NCBI RefSeq assembly: GCF_000224145.3
Contig: NC_020174.2
Location: 3,415,026-3,479,025 of the forward strand
Length of the DNA: 64,000 nt
From: Ciona intestinalis
Taxonomy: Eukaryota; Chordata; Ascidiacea; Phlebobranchia; Cionidae
Direction: 5' to 3'
Of the stretch, positions 20,741-34,600 are shown in pieces. Each line of letters starts with the position of its first letter. The stretch's first letter is position 1. The notes under the pieces were generated by a model that ran no database searches, had not been told where the DNA came from, and was given only the letters and a program-made list of their open reading frames with translations. The position numbers and the translations under genes were made by a program.

Positions 20741-23700
20741 AGGAAAAGCTGTTGATCTTGATGATTCCTCATTTAAATCTGACCAACTTCGACTTTCGGG
20801 AGTAAATCGGTATGAATATTGTTACGCAACAAAATCATAAAAAAATTGCTTTTATAAAATAAAATGGTTAAACATAAAAAGTAGTAAATTTAATACTACA
20901 GTGCCTATGCCTCTAATTGGTAGAATCTTTTACAAATTCTGGCTAGATATTAAAATTCAAAATGGTTGAATTGGTGTTAAATACAGAGTCAGATACCAGA
21001 TGAAACGACACAATGAATATTGCATTTAAAACCCTGTATCTTAGTCTACATAAGGTTCAAATTACTATTATATTTTTATATCATAAACCTATTTTTGCTT
21101 ATTAACAAATAATTGAATTACTTTTTTAGTTAAAATGTTGTTTAAACTACAAATAAAACTTAAAGTGGTAGTATGACAAAAATTATAACATTTAAATTTT
21201 TTAAGTACAATTACTATTTTAAATGAGTAGTATGACAATTTATTTAGTATAAAAAATTAAAACATTTTATTTTTTAAGTCCAAATATTTTATTAAGAGTA
21301 GTAGTATGACATATTTAAATGTGAAACATAACTTTTTATTTTGTAAGGCTGGAAAGTTCACAACATGAATTAAAAGCTCCATTCGATGCAACTAGCAATG
21401 GTAGTGACGATTCAGTAAGTTGATCAGTAATTACTTTAATTAGATTGAATAACAATGCATGCTTGCTGATAGCATATGTCACTTTTTTTTCTTATTAGTT
21501 TTTTGTGTAAAAATAACATGGTATATATATTTGTATTATTTGAGTTCATAATTTAAAACAGTTTTTAATTTTCTATCGATTTTAATACTTCCCGAGTTTT
21601 AATTTTCCATTAATTGCTTTTTTGTGTAAAAATAACTAGGTATATTTGTATTATTTTAGTAATTTGAAACAGTTTTAAATTTTTCATCAATTTTAATATT
21701 TCTCGAGTTTTAATTTTCCATTGTTTTCTTTCTCAAGTTTTCTATGTAAAAATAACTTGGTATATTTGTCTTATTTAAGTTAATAATTTTAACTTTTTTA
21801 ATATTTCTTTGATTTTAAAATTCCCAACTTTAATTTTTCGTTGTTAGGATTTTGAATTCAACGAAGAAGAATTAGATATAGATGTTTTAATAAACGAAGA
21901 CAATGAACTCGATTCTACAATGAAAGATGATCGGTTTATTGAAGATCAAGGTGAAGTGTGTGATTTCTTATAATGTTGCAATCCAAATAATAATTAAGAA
22001 TATATTATTCATCATGAAACATTGGCTATCAAGCCTTAGTAAAATAAGATGATTTTTTAACTACTTATTATCCCAAGTAAATCAAATCAACTGGTGACTT
22101 ACTTGGTGCAGAAAAAAATTTAACAAAAATCTTTATTGTAAAAACTATTTTCTCATTTTGAAATAAAATAGTTTTTGTGATTGTTTAAAACAAATTTGAA
22201 AAAATTCTTTTTAACAAAAAAATCTTTTTACAATTGTTACAAATTAAGTTGTGGTTGTGTGATCGACAACTTAAGTTTAATAATAAATGAATATCTAATT
22301 TATTTCATATTTAACTTAAAGGCAAGGATACTATTGAAGGAAACTCAACTACACTTGACTTCTTAAAGGGAATTGGTTTTCCACTTAAATCCATGCAAGG
22401 AAATAACAGTGTAAGGTTTTTATGTGTGTGTATCTAAGCTATCAATTTTTAGCAGTTTGTTAAAAAATTAAAAAATCTGAAATTTTTTTAGAGGTTAAGG
22501 AAGTTAGGTTAGGTTCAATATGTTATTTGTTAGTTAGTAAACATTTTTTTTTATGAAATTTTAAACTGTCATTTTTGTATTAACATAGAACCAATGAACC
22601 ATAAACTCCTGATGATTATAAATAATAATAATAATATTGTGGCGGTCCGCCACGTGTGTGTGCGCCGACGCGTACACTAGTGCCTTTTTCTCACGTTTAT
22701 CTTCCGTATAAATACCGCGTATTGTGTTCATTCGCCCTCATTAGTTTACCTGTCGCAATACAACNNNNNNNNNNNNNNNNNNNNNNNNNNNNNNNNNNNN
22801 NNNNNNNNNNNNNNTAAGATATACGTGAGAAAAAGGCACTAGTGTACGCGTTGGCGCACACACACGTGGCGGGCCGCCACAATATAATAATGACTTTATT
22901 TGTCTCTTCAATTACGATAGCGAAGATTTAGAAATATTTTAAACAAAAAGACAGGATATAGCGACAAAACAACAGTTGTTAAAACACGCTTACAGTTAAA
23001 TCATGTTTACATTTAATTGGAAGAAAATAAGCGTGGTCGCTACACCTAGCAGAGAAACGAGCCATTTATGTTTAATTATTATTAAAATAAACATGTTTAA
23101 ACTATACGACTTATTTTATTCCACTTTCCTTGCAGACCTTGACAGGGAATGACTCGAGTAATAAACTGGACTCAAGATATTTTGCCGCAGCGAGCGTTCA
23201 ATCTCAATTATCGATCAATGACACAAATACCTGTAATGAAGGTAAGAAATACATTGAATTTATATTTTATTAACATATTGTAGGGTGGGGGAAGATGGGA
23301 CACCTTTTCATTCCATTTTCTCGTCTCATTTGGTAGTAAACAAAGAACATTCAAAGAATTATTAAAGCGTATCCTAACGACTCCCATAGACCGCTGTTAA
23401 TTGTTTAAAACATGGTCAGGATATTTGGATAGTATGTGCTATAAGTGTCCCGTCTTCCCCCAGCCTACTATATCAATATCATAAAAATTATTTGCGAAAA
23501 TGATAAGAAAGGTTATGTTAAATTGTTAATTAAACTTACAGAAGTGATGGAAATTAGACACTAAAATGTCAGTTGTTAAAACACACAAGATATATTAAAA
23601 ATATATAGAAATTTATTTGTATATACAATGCCTAAAAAGTCATGTTAAATACATAAAGGGATGTAACTGTTGTAAAATTTAAAGTAAAAATGTAACCTCT

Positions 23701-25661
23701 GTTGCATCATCTATTTATAATTGTGATTAATTTAATAAAAATAACAAATAAATGAGGTTTTAATGATTTTAACTTACCTTTTTTTAGAGATTCAGTTTAA
23801 ATAAGAGACGGACGATGGCGAAATATATATCTCTAATTTAACAATTGGTTGCACTTGATTTTTGTCTGTTACATTTTCGGATCACCAGATCCTTACTCTA
23901 TTTCACTAAACAAAAATCGTTTAACTATATGCGCATCAAATCAGGGTCAGATTCGCAGAATTTATTACAATTTTTTTACAGATAGTTTGAGATATTCTGT
24001 CAATAATAGGAATGAAAATGCACAGAGTACTGATATGGTAGGTAACGATGTTTTTTGTTTTTGCTTGTGTTTTTGTTGTTAATAATGTGTTTTTGTTGGT
24101 AATGATGTGTTTTTGTTGTTAATGATGTGTTTTTGTTGTTAATGATGTGTTTTTGTTGTTAATGATGTGTTTTTTGTTGGTAATGATGTGTTTTTGTTGG
24201 TAATGATGTGTTTTTGTTGGTAACGATGTTTTTTTGTTTTTGCGTGTGTTTTTGTTGTTAATAATGTGTTTTTGTTGGTAATGATGTGTTTTTGTTGGTA
24301 ATGATGTGTTTTTGTTGGTATCGATGTTTTTTTGTTTTTGCGTGTGTTATTGTTGTTAATAATGTGTTTTTGTTGGTAATAATGTTTTTTTTTTTTTTTA
24401 AATCTTCTTAAATTCTCGTAATGTAGGCGTCGTTGGATGACAAGTTTCTTCCGCCACGAACCTCTACATGTGACCAACCATTTAATAATTGGGAGGTAAA
24501 ATATTTGGGTCAAAATTTATTTTTTTAGTGATGTTCAAGGCATACAATGTAACTTTGGGCCAAAAAAAATTTTTTTTTAAAGTTTGGTATATAGTAGGGT
24601 GGGGGGAAGACGGGCCACCTTTAGCACATAATATTTGAATATCCTGATCGTGTTTTAAACAATTAACAACGGAATATATAGGAGTCGTGAGTATACGGTT
24701 TTATAATTCTTTAAATGTTCTTTGTTTACTACTAAATGGGACGAGAAAATAGAGTTAAAAGGTGTCCCATCTTCCCCTACCCTACTGTGTAACAGTCCTT
24801 TTTCTTGCACGTACTAAAGAAAAAAATTTAAAAACTGTGGAATAGGTTCTGGCTCATTCCTAATAATAACAATATCTGTCCAAGTCCTTCTGTATAAGTT
24901 ATACCATCCAACAAAATTAACATAAACAGAACATGGCTTCCCCCTTGGACTTCTCAACCCATGAATTTGTGGAGGATTTTGAATTACAACAACCAATGCT
25001 TGAAGAAGAAGAATTTCACTCCAACTGTTAGTATTTTATGTAAAATGAAATTGCGTCGGTTTGCTTAATATATTAATACAAAATTTCAATATTCTTAACT
25101 GTAGCATTTACCTTAAATTGCGTCTTAAAAAAAAAGTTAGTTATAGTAGGGTGGGGTAAGATGGGACATTTTTTCATCCCTTTTTCTCTTTCAATTGGTA
25201 GTAAACAAAGAAAGTTCAATTATAAAACCATATCCTCACAAGAATTATCAAACCGTATCCTCACAACTACCATAGACCGTTGTTAATTGTTTTTCTCAAG
25301 GCAAAAAATGAAACTTTTATTGTTATTAATATTATTGTTACTTGTTTCCTGTAACTGTTAATTTTCATTTACTCATCGTATTTTTATAAAGTTACAAAAA
25401 AATAACAAAAAAAACTTACACTGTTACATACAAAAAAATTAAAAAAAACAAACTTACACACAAAAAAAATTAAAAAAAAAACATTTAAAAAAAAACAAGG
25501 TAAATTTTCAGCATCAGGTGACGCTCTTGCAATGTTTGAAAAAGATGAAGAAATGGTGAAGAAAGAACATGAATTTTCCATCGCTGAGGACTTTGTTGCG
25601 AAAGATACAAGCAACTTGGATTTTTCAACTTTTCGAACTTCTATGATGACAGTTGATCAAG
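20741..25661 (+). CDS. CEP192: CEP192 N-terminal block, exons a-i
   Basis: Exons 20741-20809, 21348-21414, 21848-21950, 22322-22410, 23136-23241, 23889-24037, 24427-24495, 24930-25026, 25512-25661, all phase-consistent. The third exon is strongly acidic (DFEFNEEELDIDVLINEDN), a plausible PLK4 polo-box-binding stretch by analogy with vertebrate CEP192; that is inference. The rest is low-complexity and mostly disordered in appearance (SPLDFSTHEFVEDFELQQ). The first exon could alternatively belong to the HINFP C-terminus, since the gene boundary falls in the gap region. No 5' start is visible. Confidence 0.65.
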
Positions 25662-28600
25662 GTGGGGTCATGTTGTTTGTTTAATTAAAAAAAATGTTCC
25701 CTAAAATGAGATTAATATTTTAGAATTTTTTTTTTTTTAAATTCAAAATTTTTTTATTCAAATTTTCTTTCGCTCCTGCATTCAACCCCAAAGGTGATTA
25801 TGTTAAGTTCTACAATTCAAACATAACCAAGTTAAAAACCACTGCTTTTAATAATAACTTTAAAAGGTTAAAGAGTAAAGTAGTTTAGAAACTGGAAACT
25901 GTCAAAGTTGAGTAACATGTTCTTATGGGAAATCCCATTCATTGTTGCACAGCAGACTTTTTTACTCCAGCAGTTCAATTATACTCATTATTTTTTTTCA
26001 GAAGCCGGTTCATTTTTGAAACTTTGATGGTACCTTTAGATCACATTTGGGCATCTCTATCCATATACAAATTTCCATTTTTCATTGGTATGCCCCTTTC
26101 AGAACCACCACTTAAATAATAGCCCCAATGGTCACTAATGGGTTGTCCAAATTATCAGCCACACATTATTAAAAAAAAATCCCATTTAAATAATCACCCA
26201 CAAAGTAACATATATGGTAACTTATAAGCTAGCACGAGGTGTATGAAACAGAATACCCGTGTTTAACAACTGTCGTTTCTGGCCACGCCAGGATAATGTA
26301 AATTACATTCATTCATTCAAGACCCTCTACTTTAAATAATACCTTTAAAGAGGCATACCAACGAAAAATCAAAATTTGTGTATTGATAGAAATCCTCAAA
26401 TGTGTTCTAACTGTACCATCAAAAATTTTAAAATACTAAACAGCTTTTGAAAAAAATTAGTTTCAAAACTGCAAATTCAACCACTCGAGTAAAAGAAAAA
26501 TGGCTCTGGCAAAAAACGGTCAAAGTTGAGTGTTTTTTTTTTCTTATAGAAAATCTCATGCATTGTCGAAACAGCCAAATTTTTTTACTCCTGCGGGTTT
26601 TTTCACACGATTTTTTTTTAAAAGCTGTAACGATTTGGGAAACTTTGGTGGTACCTTTAGGTCAGATTTGAACATCTCTATTCGTATTCAAATTTACATT
26701 TTTCGTTGGTATACCCCTTTAATTATTCTGCTCCATGTTTAACAGAGGAAGAAGCGGGAAAAGTTTCAATTGGAAGATACATGGCTGAAAGATCAGGAAA
26801 ACTTGGCCACTTGGATGGCAAATATAAATCTGAACGACCGAGTTTTGGTCTCAAAGTTCGAACCCCGTCTCCACAGAAACCATACACTCTAGTGTGTCCG
26901 GACAATGCTTCAGCATCGATTCCTCGAAATGGTAAGTGGGGATTGGCATTACAGCATCAGAGCCATAGAATTGCCGAGTAGTCCAACCCATTGTTATGTA
27001 AAACGCAAATTGAACGTAAAAAGCGTTTCTTTATGACGCTCGGCTGAAATCTTGGCCTCGCGCCGAGCCTTATGCTATTGCTATAATGTTGCACGCCCTT
27101 CTCCTTGATGACGTCATAGGTGCTCGGGCTCGGCGCTCGTGCCAAGCTTTTACAACTTTAGCACATCTCTAATAAATTTTAGATCTAATACAGTTCTTTT
27201 TATCTAATATAACATCACACTATTGGTATGCAAATTAGATTTGCCAGAAGAGATTTATTAAATTTGTAACATGCATTTCAGCAACAATTTATAGTGTATT
27301 ATTTTGCTTAGCCTATCTGTAACAAAAGAGATGGTCCACCATACTAACGTCAAAGCCCTTGTCAGTCCCACCTTCTGGGAAGTAGTAGCCTTCAAAATCT
27401 GTTGAGGTTCATGCGATAGACGCTGGGTGTTGGGGTAATAGGCAATCGTGGCCTAAATCCTAGAACCCACGCTGTGCCACGCTGCGCCACGCTGCGGGAC
27501 CTCACCCTGTCACCCACATAGAATAGAATATTACTACGGTAGCACCCTGGGTGTTGGGGTAATGGACATTTCTGGCCTAAATCCTAGGACACATGGTGTG
27601 CCACGTTGCAGGACCACACCCACATAGAATAGAATAGAACAATAAACCTCCAATACAATATATATATAATAGTTATAAATCTCAATAAATATTGAATTTT
27701 ATGTTTTAATTTCAGACCATACTACAACAGTTGCAGACGACAGTCTACCATCATCAGCATACAGTGATACCATGTTATCTAAGATGGCATTGGGTGAATA
27801 TTTCTTTTTTTTTAATAAAGCAATTATAGAAACACGTAATATAACTAGAAAGTTAGTTTTTACTGTTATTAGTTGTGAAATTATTTAAAAAAAAGATTGT
27901 TTCAACATTTTGCTCTTTAATAATTTTGGGTAAATTTTTTATTAATTAAAACAGTGCTATGCGTGTTTTGTCCAAGATTTTAGGAAGCTTATTGTTGTAC
28001 CTGTCAGATCATAAACAATTATAATGCTATTATGTGTCTTCCATTAAAGCAGTGGTTCTTACACTTTTTGTATGCCTTAATTTTTTAACAAAGATGCTTC
28101 AGATTTACCCCCAATGTGTAATATTGCGCTCATTTATTAAAAAGCGAAAACAACTAATTACATAAGTTATATTTAATGCAACGAATGCGCTTGCTTTTTG
28201 GCAACGAGTTGTTGAATGTCTGGTAAAGTACTACAATTGGCACAATTTTTCTGTCCCGTCAACTGATGTGGATTTTGATTGGTGGCTTATTTACCCCTTA
28301 AATACGGGGAATTTACCCCAAGGGGTAAATTCACCCCAGTTTAACAAATGCTGCATTAGAGTAATGTTTCCTACCACTTGTCCCGAAAAAATGATTTTGG
28401 GTTCCACATAAAAATTCAAAGCAGACAATTCCACAAAAATATTATTTTTGATACGATCGGTTCTCCTTTAAAATCACAAAAACAATAATGCCAAAAAATC
28501 TCTTCCACAATCATATTCATACACCTGGTACCAGCAAGATATACATAAATTATAATTTTATTGTTGAGTTTAATTGTCTGATAGTGATAATTTTTTTTAT

Positions 28601-31600
28601 ATTGCAGATGACACTGTAGATCAATCTATGATGAAAAGTTTATCGAACGCGATATCCAACATTTCAACTAATATGAATAACGAGGACTTGGCAAAGTTTA
28701 TTGTCGCACTGTCTAACAAGAAGATAGAAAAAGACAAAGGGAAAAATAAACAAACATTCATGTAAGTCAGATATATGGGTAATGGGCCAATCCTGGCCTA
28801 AATCCTAGGACCCATGGTATGCCTTGCTGCGGGACCTCACCCACATAGAATGGAATAAAAGTCAGATATATTTATTTGCTGTATATTGTGTTATATTAAT
28901 AGTAAAATACTAAAAAAAGTAAAAAATACTACTAATCAGTAAAAAAAGACTACTACTAACAATAAAATAATGCAGTAATAATAAAAAAATAATAATACAA
29001 AAACTAATAATAATAAGACAGTAAAAATAGTTAGATTTGAATTGAATTTTTTACAGAGCGGAAGTAAAACCTGACAGATCAACTTTAGTTGGAGGTAAGT
29101 TGATTGAATGTAACTTACTTTATCCTGGCATGGCCCGAAAATGACAGTTAAACACAAGTGTTTTGTTTACACCTCGTGCCAGCTTACGAGTTACCAAGTA
29201 TGTTTCTTTGTGGGTGATTATTTTGTATGGATGGCTGATAATTTGGATAACCCATTAGGGACCACTGGGTCGGAGCAATTGCTGTTAAGTGTCTTGTCTA
29301 AGGACACATACGCCCACAATAGTAGCAACGACGAGCCTTGAACCAATTACCTTTACAAGTTACAGACAGCCGCGGTGCCTACTTTGCCAGGTATTTTATA
29401 TTTACTAAATTGAACAACAAATTATAGCCACAGTGGAAAGTTTAAAAGCAGAGGAAAATGGAAACACTACAACACTTGCGGATAAATCAAAAGATTTGGG
29501 CAACACTGCTACGTCTTTTGATTCTGTAAAAGAGAAATCAGCCATGGTGTTTAAGAATGAAACTGATCCAAATACACCAAGATTTTGTAAGCCAACGTTT
29601 TTATTTGCAAATGCTTTTTAATGTTAAAACTAACCGTCAGTAACCATAGTTGTATTTTGGCTCTTCCGGCAAGAATTTTATAGAGTGCAATTTGGGCAAG
29701 AATTTTATTAAGTGCGGCCAAAATATTTTATAGAGTGCAATCATTTAATTAAAGTTTAAGGTACATTTTGAATTTAGCGCTTTTGATCAAACAGTACAAT
29801 AATCATTAATTAATGGTAAGGTAAAAACTGGTGTATCCTAGGCCCCATTGCATGCCACGCTGTGGGACCTCACTCACATAGAATAAATCTCCACACCCCC
29901 TAGGAACAGTTCTTGCACCCCTGGTTAAAAAACCTTCTTTATCCTATATGGTATTTCAGCTGAAGCAGATGAATTACCTTCGTGGAGTGAAAATGAAACT
30001 TTATTATCACCTGACTCCATTGCAAGCAAACTTCTTTCATCTACAAGACTTAATCTTTCACTGGCGCGAGGATCGCTCAGCAGGTTGGCTTGTGTGTAGG
30101 AATGTGGAAAAGTTACCCAAACCTGTTCGGTTGAATGTATGAATGTAACTTACTTTATCCTCGCGTGGCAGGATAATGACAGTCGTTAAACACGGGTGTT
30201 CTGTTTCATACACTTCGTGCCAGCTTACGAGTTACCATGTATGTTACTTTGGGGGTGATTATTTTTTTGGATCTTTTTTTCATGTATGGCGGATAATTTG
30301 GACAACCCATTAGTGAATGGAACGCCTTTACATTCTATTTTCTCATCCAATTTGGTAGTAAACAAAAAACATTCAACGAATTACAAAACCGTATATTCAC
30401 AACTCCCATAGAACGTTTTTAATTGTTTAAAACGCGATCAGGATATTTGGATATTATGTTCTAAAGGTGTCTCATCTTCCCCCACAGTTCTATATGTTGC
30501 AAATTTGTTTGTTACAAACCAGTGCTGTACACAAATCCAACATGGATATCATTATTTAATAAAGTTGATGTTTTACAGGGAGAGCATCGAGGAACTGCAT
30601 AAGAAACTTCGCGGTAATATTCCGAGTTTAAAAGGTGAATCAAATTTGTATGCTATTTATTAAAACATACAAAAAAGATATAGTAGGTTGGAGAGATGGG
30701 ACACCTTTTTATTCTATTTTCTTGTCCCATTTGATAGTGAACAATAAACATTCAAACAATTATGACTTTCATAGACCGTTGTTAATTGTTTAAAACACGA
30801 TCAGGATATTTGGATATTATGTGCTAAAGGTGTTCCATCTTCCACACCCTACTCTATATAGTCTATTTGTAAAAAAGTATACAAATCCTTTTTTTAAAAA
30901 CTTGTATATCCACTATCTTCGTATGAAAAGTTTTGCGACAGTTGTTGTGTTTTTAATGCAAAATTTGTTCTGAAAAGAATTAGGTAGTTTTAGGAATTAA
31001 TGTTTTTGTCCAATATCTATTCTTTATATAGTAATTTGTTTTTGGTTTACTCTAGAGTAGGACCTAAAAAGATGTTGTTGTATTTTTAGTTCAAAATCTG
31101 TTAAGTGGGTTTTACTAAGTAATTTTTTAAAAATTTACTAAGTAATTTTTTGTCTTAATTCTGCCTTAGAGATGGACATGAAAAATTGGAAGTTACCGGA
31201 TGTGGTTACCACCCAAAGTAGTGGAGCATCAAGTGGGGATGATAAAAAGTTAAGCAAGAGCAAAAAGTGAGATGCTTTTTATATTTTTGCACAAATTATA
31301 TATGTTCTCTATTGTCTATTCTTTCTATGTGGGTGAGGTCCCGCAGCGTGGCACGCCATGGGTCTTAGGATTTAGGCTTGCTCATTACCCCAACATATTC
31401 TATTTGTAATTATGTAATGGGGTGGGGAAAATCGGGACACATTTTATTCTATTTTCTCGTCCCATTTAGTAATAAACAAAGAACATTCAAAGAAAAGAAA
31501 AAAACATATCCTCACAACTCCCAAAGACCAATGTTAGTTGTTTAAAACACGATCAGGATGTTTGGATATTATGTGTTTAAGGTGCCCCATCTTCCCCCAC

Positions 31601-34600
31601 CCTACTATATAAGAAAAAATAAATTGTAAAAAACATTTCATCGCAATATTACCCTAGGGACCCACTTCATGAGGGGAAATCCCTCCTAGCCCCACTATCT
31701 GAATCCTCACCCGACGAACCCCGGAAAGAGGGTAAATACGACGATATGAGGTTGTCGTCCATGTTTCACCCTCTTCACCCTTCAACAAGTTTCATGGAGA
31801 TGCCAACTATAGATGAAGATGGAATGGCGGGGAAACAGTTAGAAAGTAATATTTTTTTGTTATTTTATAATCTTAATACTCTTAAAATTTTTTTATTTTA
31901 TAAAATGTTTGGTATTTTTTAAACTTAAAAATTGTAAAAATAAAAAAGAAATCGCTAATTTTTGCATTTAAAAATGCCAGGGTTTAGAACCTACTGTTTC
32001 AGATATGTCCGCTTTGAAACGATGTGGACGCAGAATTACATATTCTATCTATGTGGGTGAGGTCCCACTGGGTAGGGACCCCGGATTTAAGCCAGGATTG
32101 AATTTTATATCTAAAAAAATATAAAAAAAGTCAAAAAATTTATAATTATTGTAAGCATGAAAGAATAACAAAAAATCAAATAAAAATTTAAATAAACTAA
32201 AAAATATCAAAAAAAATATATTTATTGGAATCGCAGACACAATGGTTGGGGATGGGAAGAAACAAGTTGACGAAACAAAACACGATTTATCAACTTTGTC
32301 TTCTGTGGAACACGCACCTAAAGCATCAAGCACACACGCACATGAGAGCGATTTTCAAAGTGACAAGTCCTCATTAAATACAAGGTTTTTTGTCTTTTTT
32401 TACGTTAAATACAAAGTTTTTTTTGTTTTTTTTTACAAATAATTTTTTGTTTACATTTAATATGAGGGGTTTTTTTTCGTACAAAAATATTTTATTTTAT
32501 AAAAAATATATATATTTTTTTTTGTTTTGTGTACAAAAAATTTTTATCTTATAGTAGGGTGGAGGAAGATGGGACGCCTTTTTATTCTATTTTCCCGTCC
32601 CATTTGGTAAAGTAAACAAAAAACATTCAAAGAATTATAAAACTGTATCCTAACAACTCCTATACACCATTGTTAATTGTTAAAAACACGACCAGGATAT
32701 TTAAATATTTTGTGCTAAAGGTGTCCCATTTTACCCCCCCACCCTACTATATATTGTTTATTCTTCATTATACGAATGTTAGATCTAGCGTCGTTCGAAC
32801 TCGACTCAGTGAGGACATCGTGTGTCCACCACATTATGCCTCGTTACCAGCGGGAATCGGAAATTATGATTTCTACCAACGTCAACACTTGATGGGGCTA
32901 CAGCCAATGCCACCTCATCAGTTTGGTAAATGTTCGTTAAACAGATTTTTTTTAAATTATACTTTTGTTTATTTTAATACATTTTAACTTATATTTTATA
33001 TAATAAATCTTTGATTATCTTCATAAATTTTAAAGTATATTTTACAAGATATTTGTTTTTATCATTTTATTACATTTTAGCTTATTTTTTACAAAATAAA
33101 ACTTTAATTATCTTATTACTTTTTAACGTATATTTTACAAAAATTTTAATTTTCTGAATCATTATCTTAACTGAGCCAAAAAACAAGAAATTTTTGTTTA
33201 AAAGTTGATATTATTTCAGCCAAAGTCATTTCAGATGTCACTATTATGTTCATTGTTTTTTTCACCACTTTTTTTAATTTTTCGGAAACATTATCTCAAC
33301 TAGACCAAAAAACAAGAAATTAATGTTTAAAAGTTGATATCATTTTGGCCAAAGTCATTTTACATGTAACATTTATGTTCATTGTTTTTTTTACCATTTT
33401 TTTTAATTTTTTGGAAACATTATCTTAACTAGGCCAAAAAACAAGAAATTTTTGTTTAAAATTTCCCAAAATTTCAGGCCAAACTTTTAACCCTGATGCT
33501 CGAGGTTTCGATTCGACAGTTTTCAGCACAAGATCCGTTGGGTATCCCCCCATTTACCCACAAGCATTGATGGCGGGTAGGGTCTCAGGGGGTTACCCTC
33601 CCCAAGAGATTTATTACGAAGGTATATTTTTTGGAAGAAATTTTGAATAAACGCTTTTGGTGGTATTGGGATACTTAGTTCAAAATTCTATTGTGGCTAC
33701 ATAGTTCAAAGGTTTTAATTTTTGTACCCATACATAAAAATTGATAATCTGTAATATAATTGATTAGATATACATTTGTAAAGGTGAACAAACTAGAACA
33801 CTTTTATACAGATATAGTAGGGTGGGGGAAGACGAAACACCTTTAGCACATAATACCCAAATATCCTGATCGTATTTTAAACAATTACCAACAGTCTATG
33901 GAAGGCGTGAGGATATAGATTTATAAATCTTTGAATGTTCTTTGTTTACTACCGAATGGGACAAGAAAATAGAATGACAAGGTGTCCCATCTCTCCCCAC
34001 CCTACTATATAATAGGATGGGAAAGATGGGACAACTTTTTATTCTATTTTCTCATCCCATTTTGTTATAAACAAAAAAATTTCAAAGAATTATAAAACCG
34101 TATCCTAACGACTCCCATAGACTGTTGTTAATTGCTTAAAAACACGATGAGGATATTTGGGTATTATGTGCTAAAGGTGTCCCATCTACCCACCCTACTA
34201 TATAAATGTTTAAAATTTAGGTTCTTCTGTGAGCGTACAACCTGAACTAACACATGATAAGAAGTTATGCACGAGTGTTCCAATGAAAATGATGATTCCT
34301 GTCAAAAATAATTCTCCACGATGGATCCAGGTTTGTCCTTACTACATTATTACTTAACTCTTAAAGTGTCTCAGCCAGTTAAGTGGCTTTTCGACCACAT
34401 GCTGTTTAAATAGGCGTTAGGTGTTCATTTTTTTAACTCCGTGCAAATTTGGTCTCACTTGAAAAAGGAAGCAATTTTCTGTTGATTTTAACAATTAAGT
34501 TGGTATACACTTTTAGCAAAATTATGTTATAACAAGATATAGTGGGGTAGGGGAATAAAGGACACCTTTTCATTCTTTTTTCTCATCCCATTTGGTATAG

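Noticed and set aside
24139..24513. 124-codon minus-strand frame rich in Thr/Lys/His
   Set aside because: It is the reverse translation of the GT-rich minisatellite plus the CEP192 exon at 24427.
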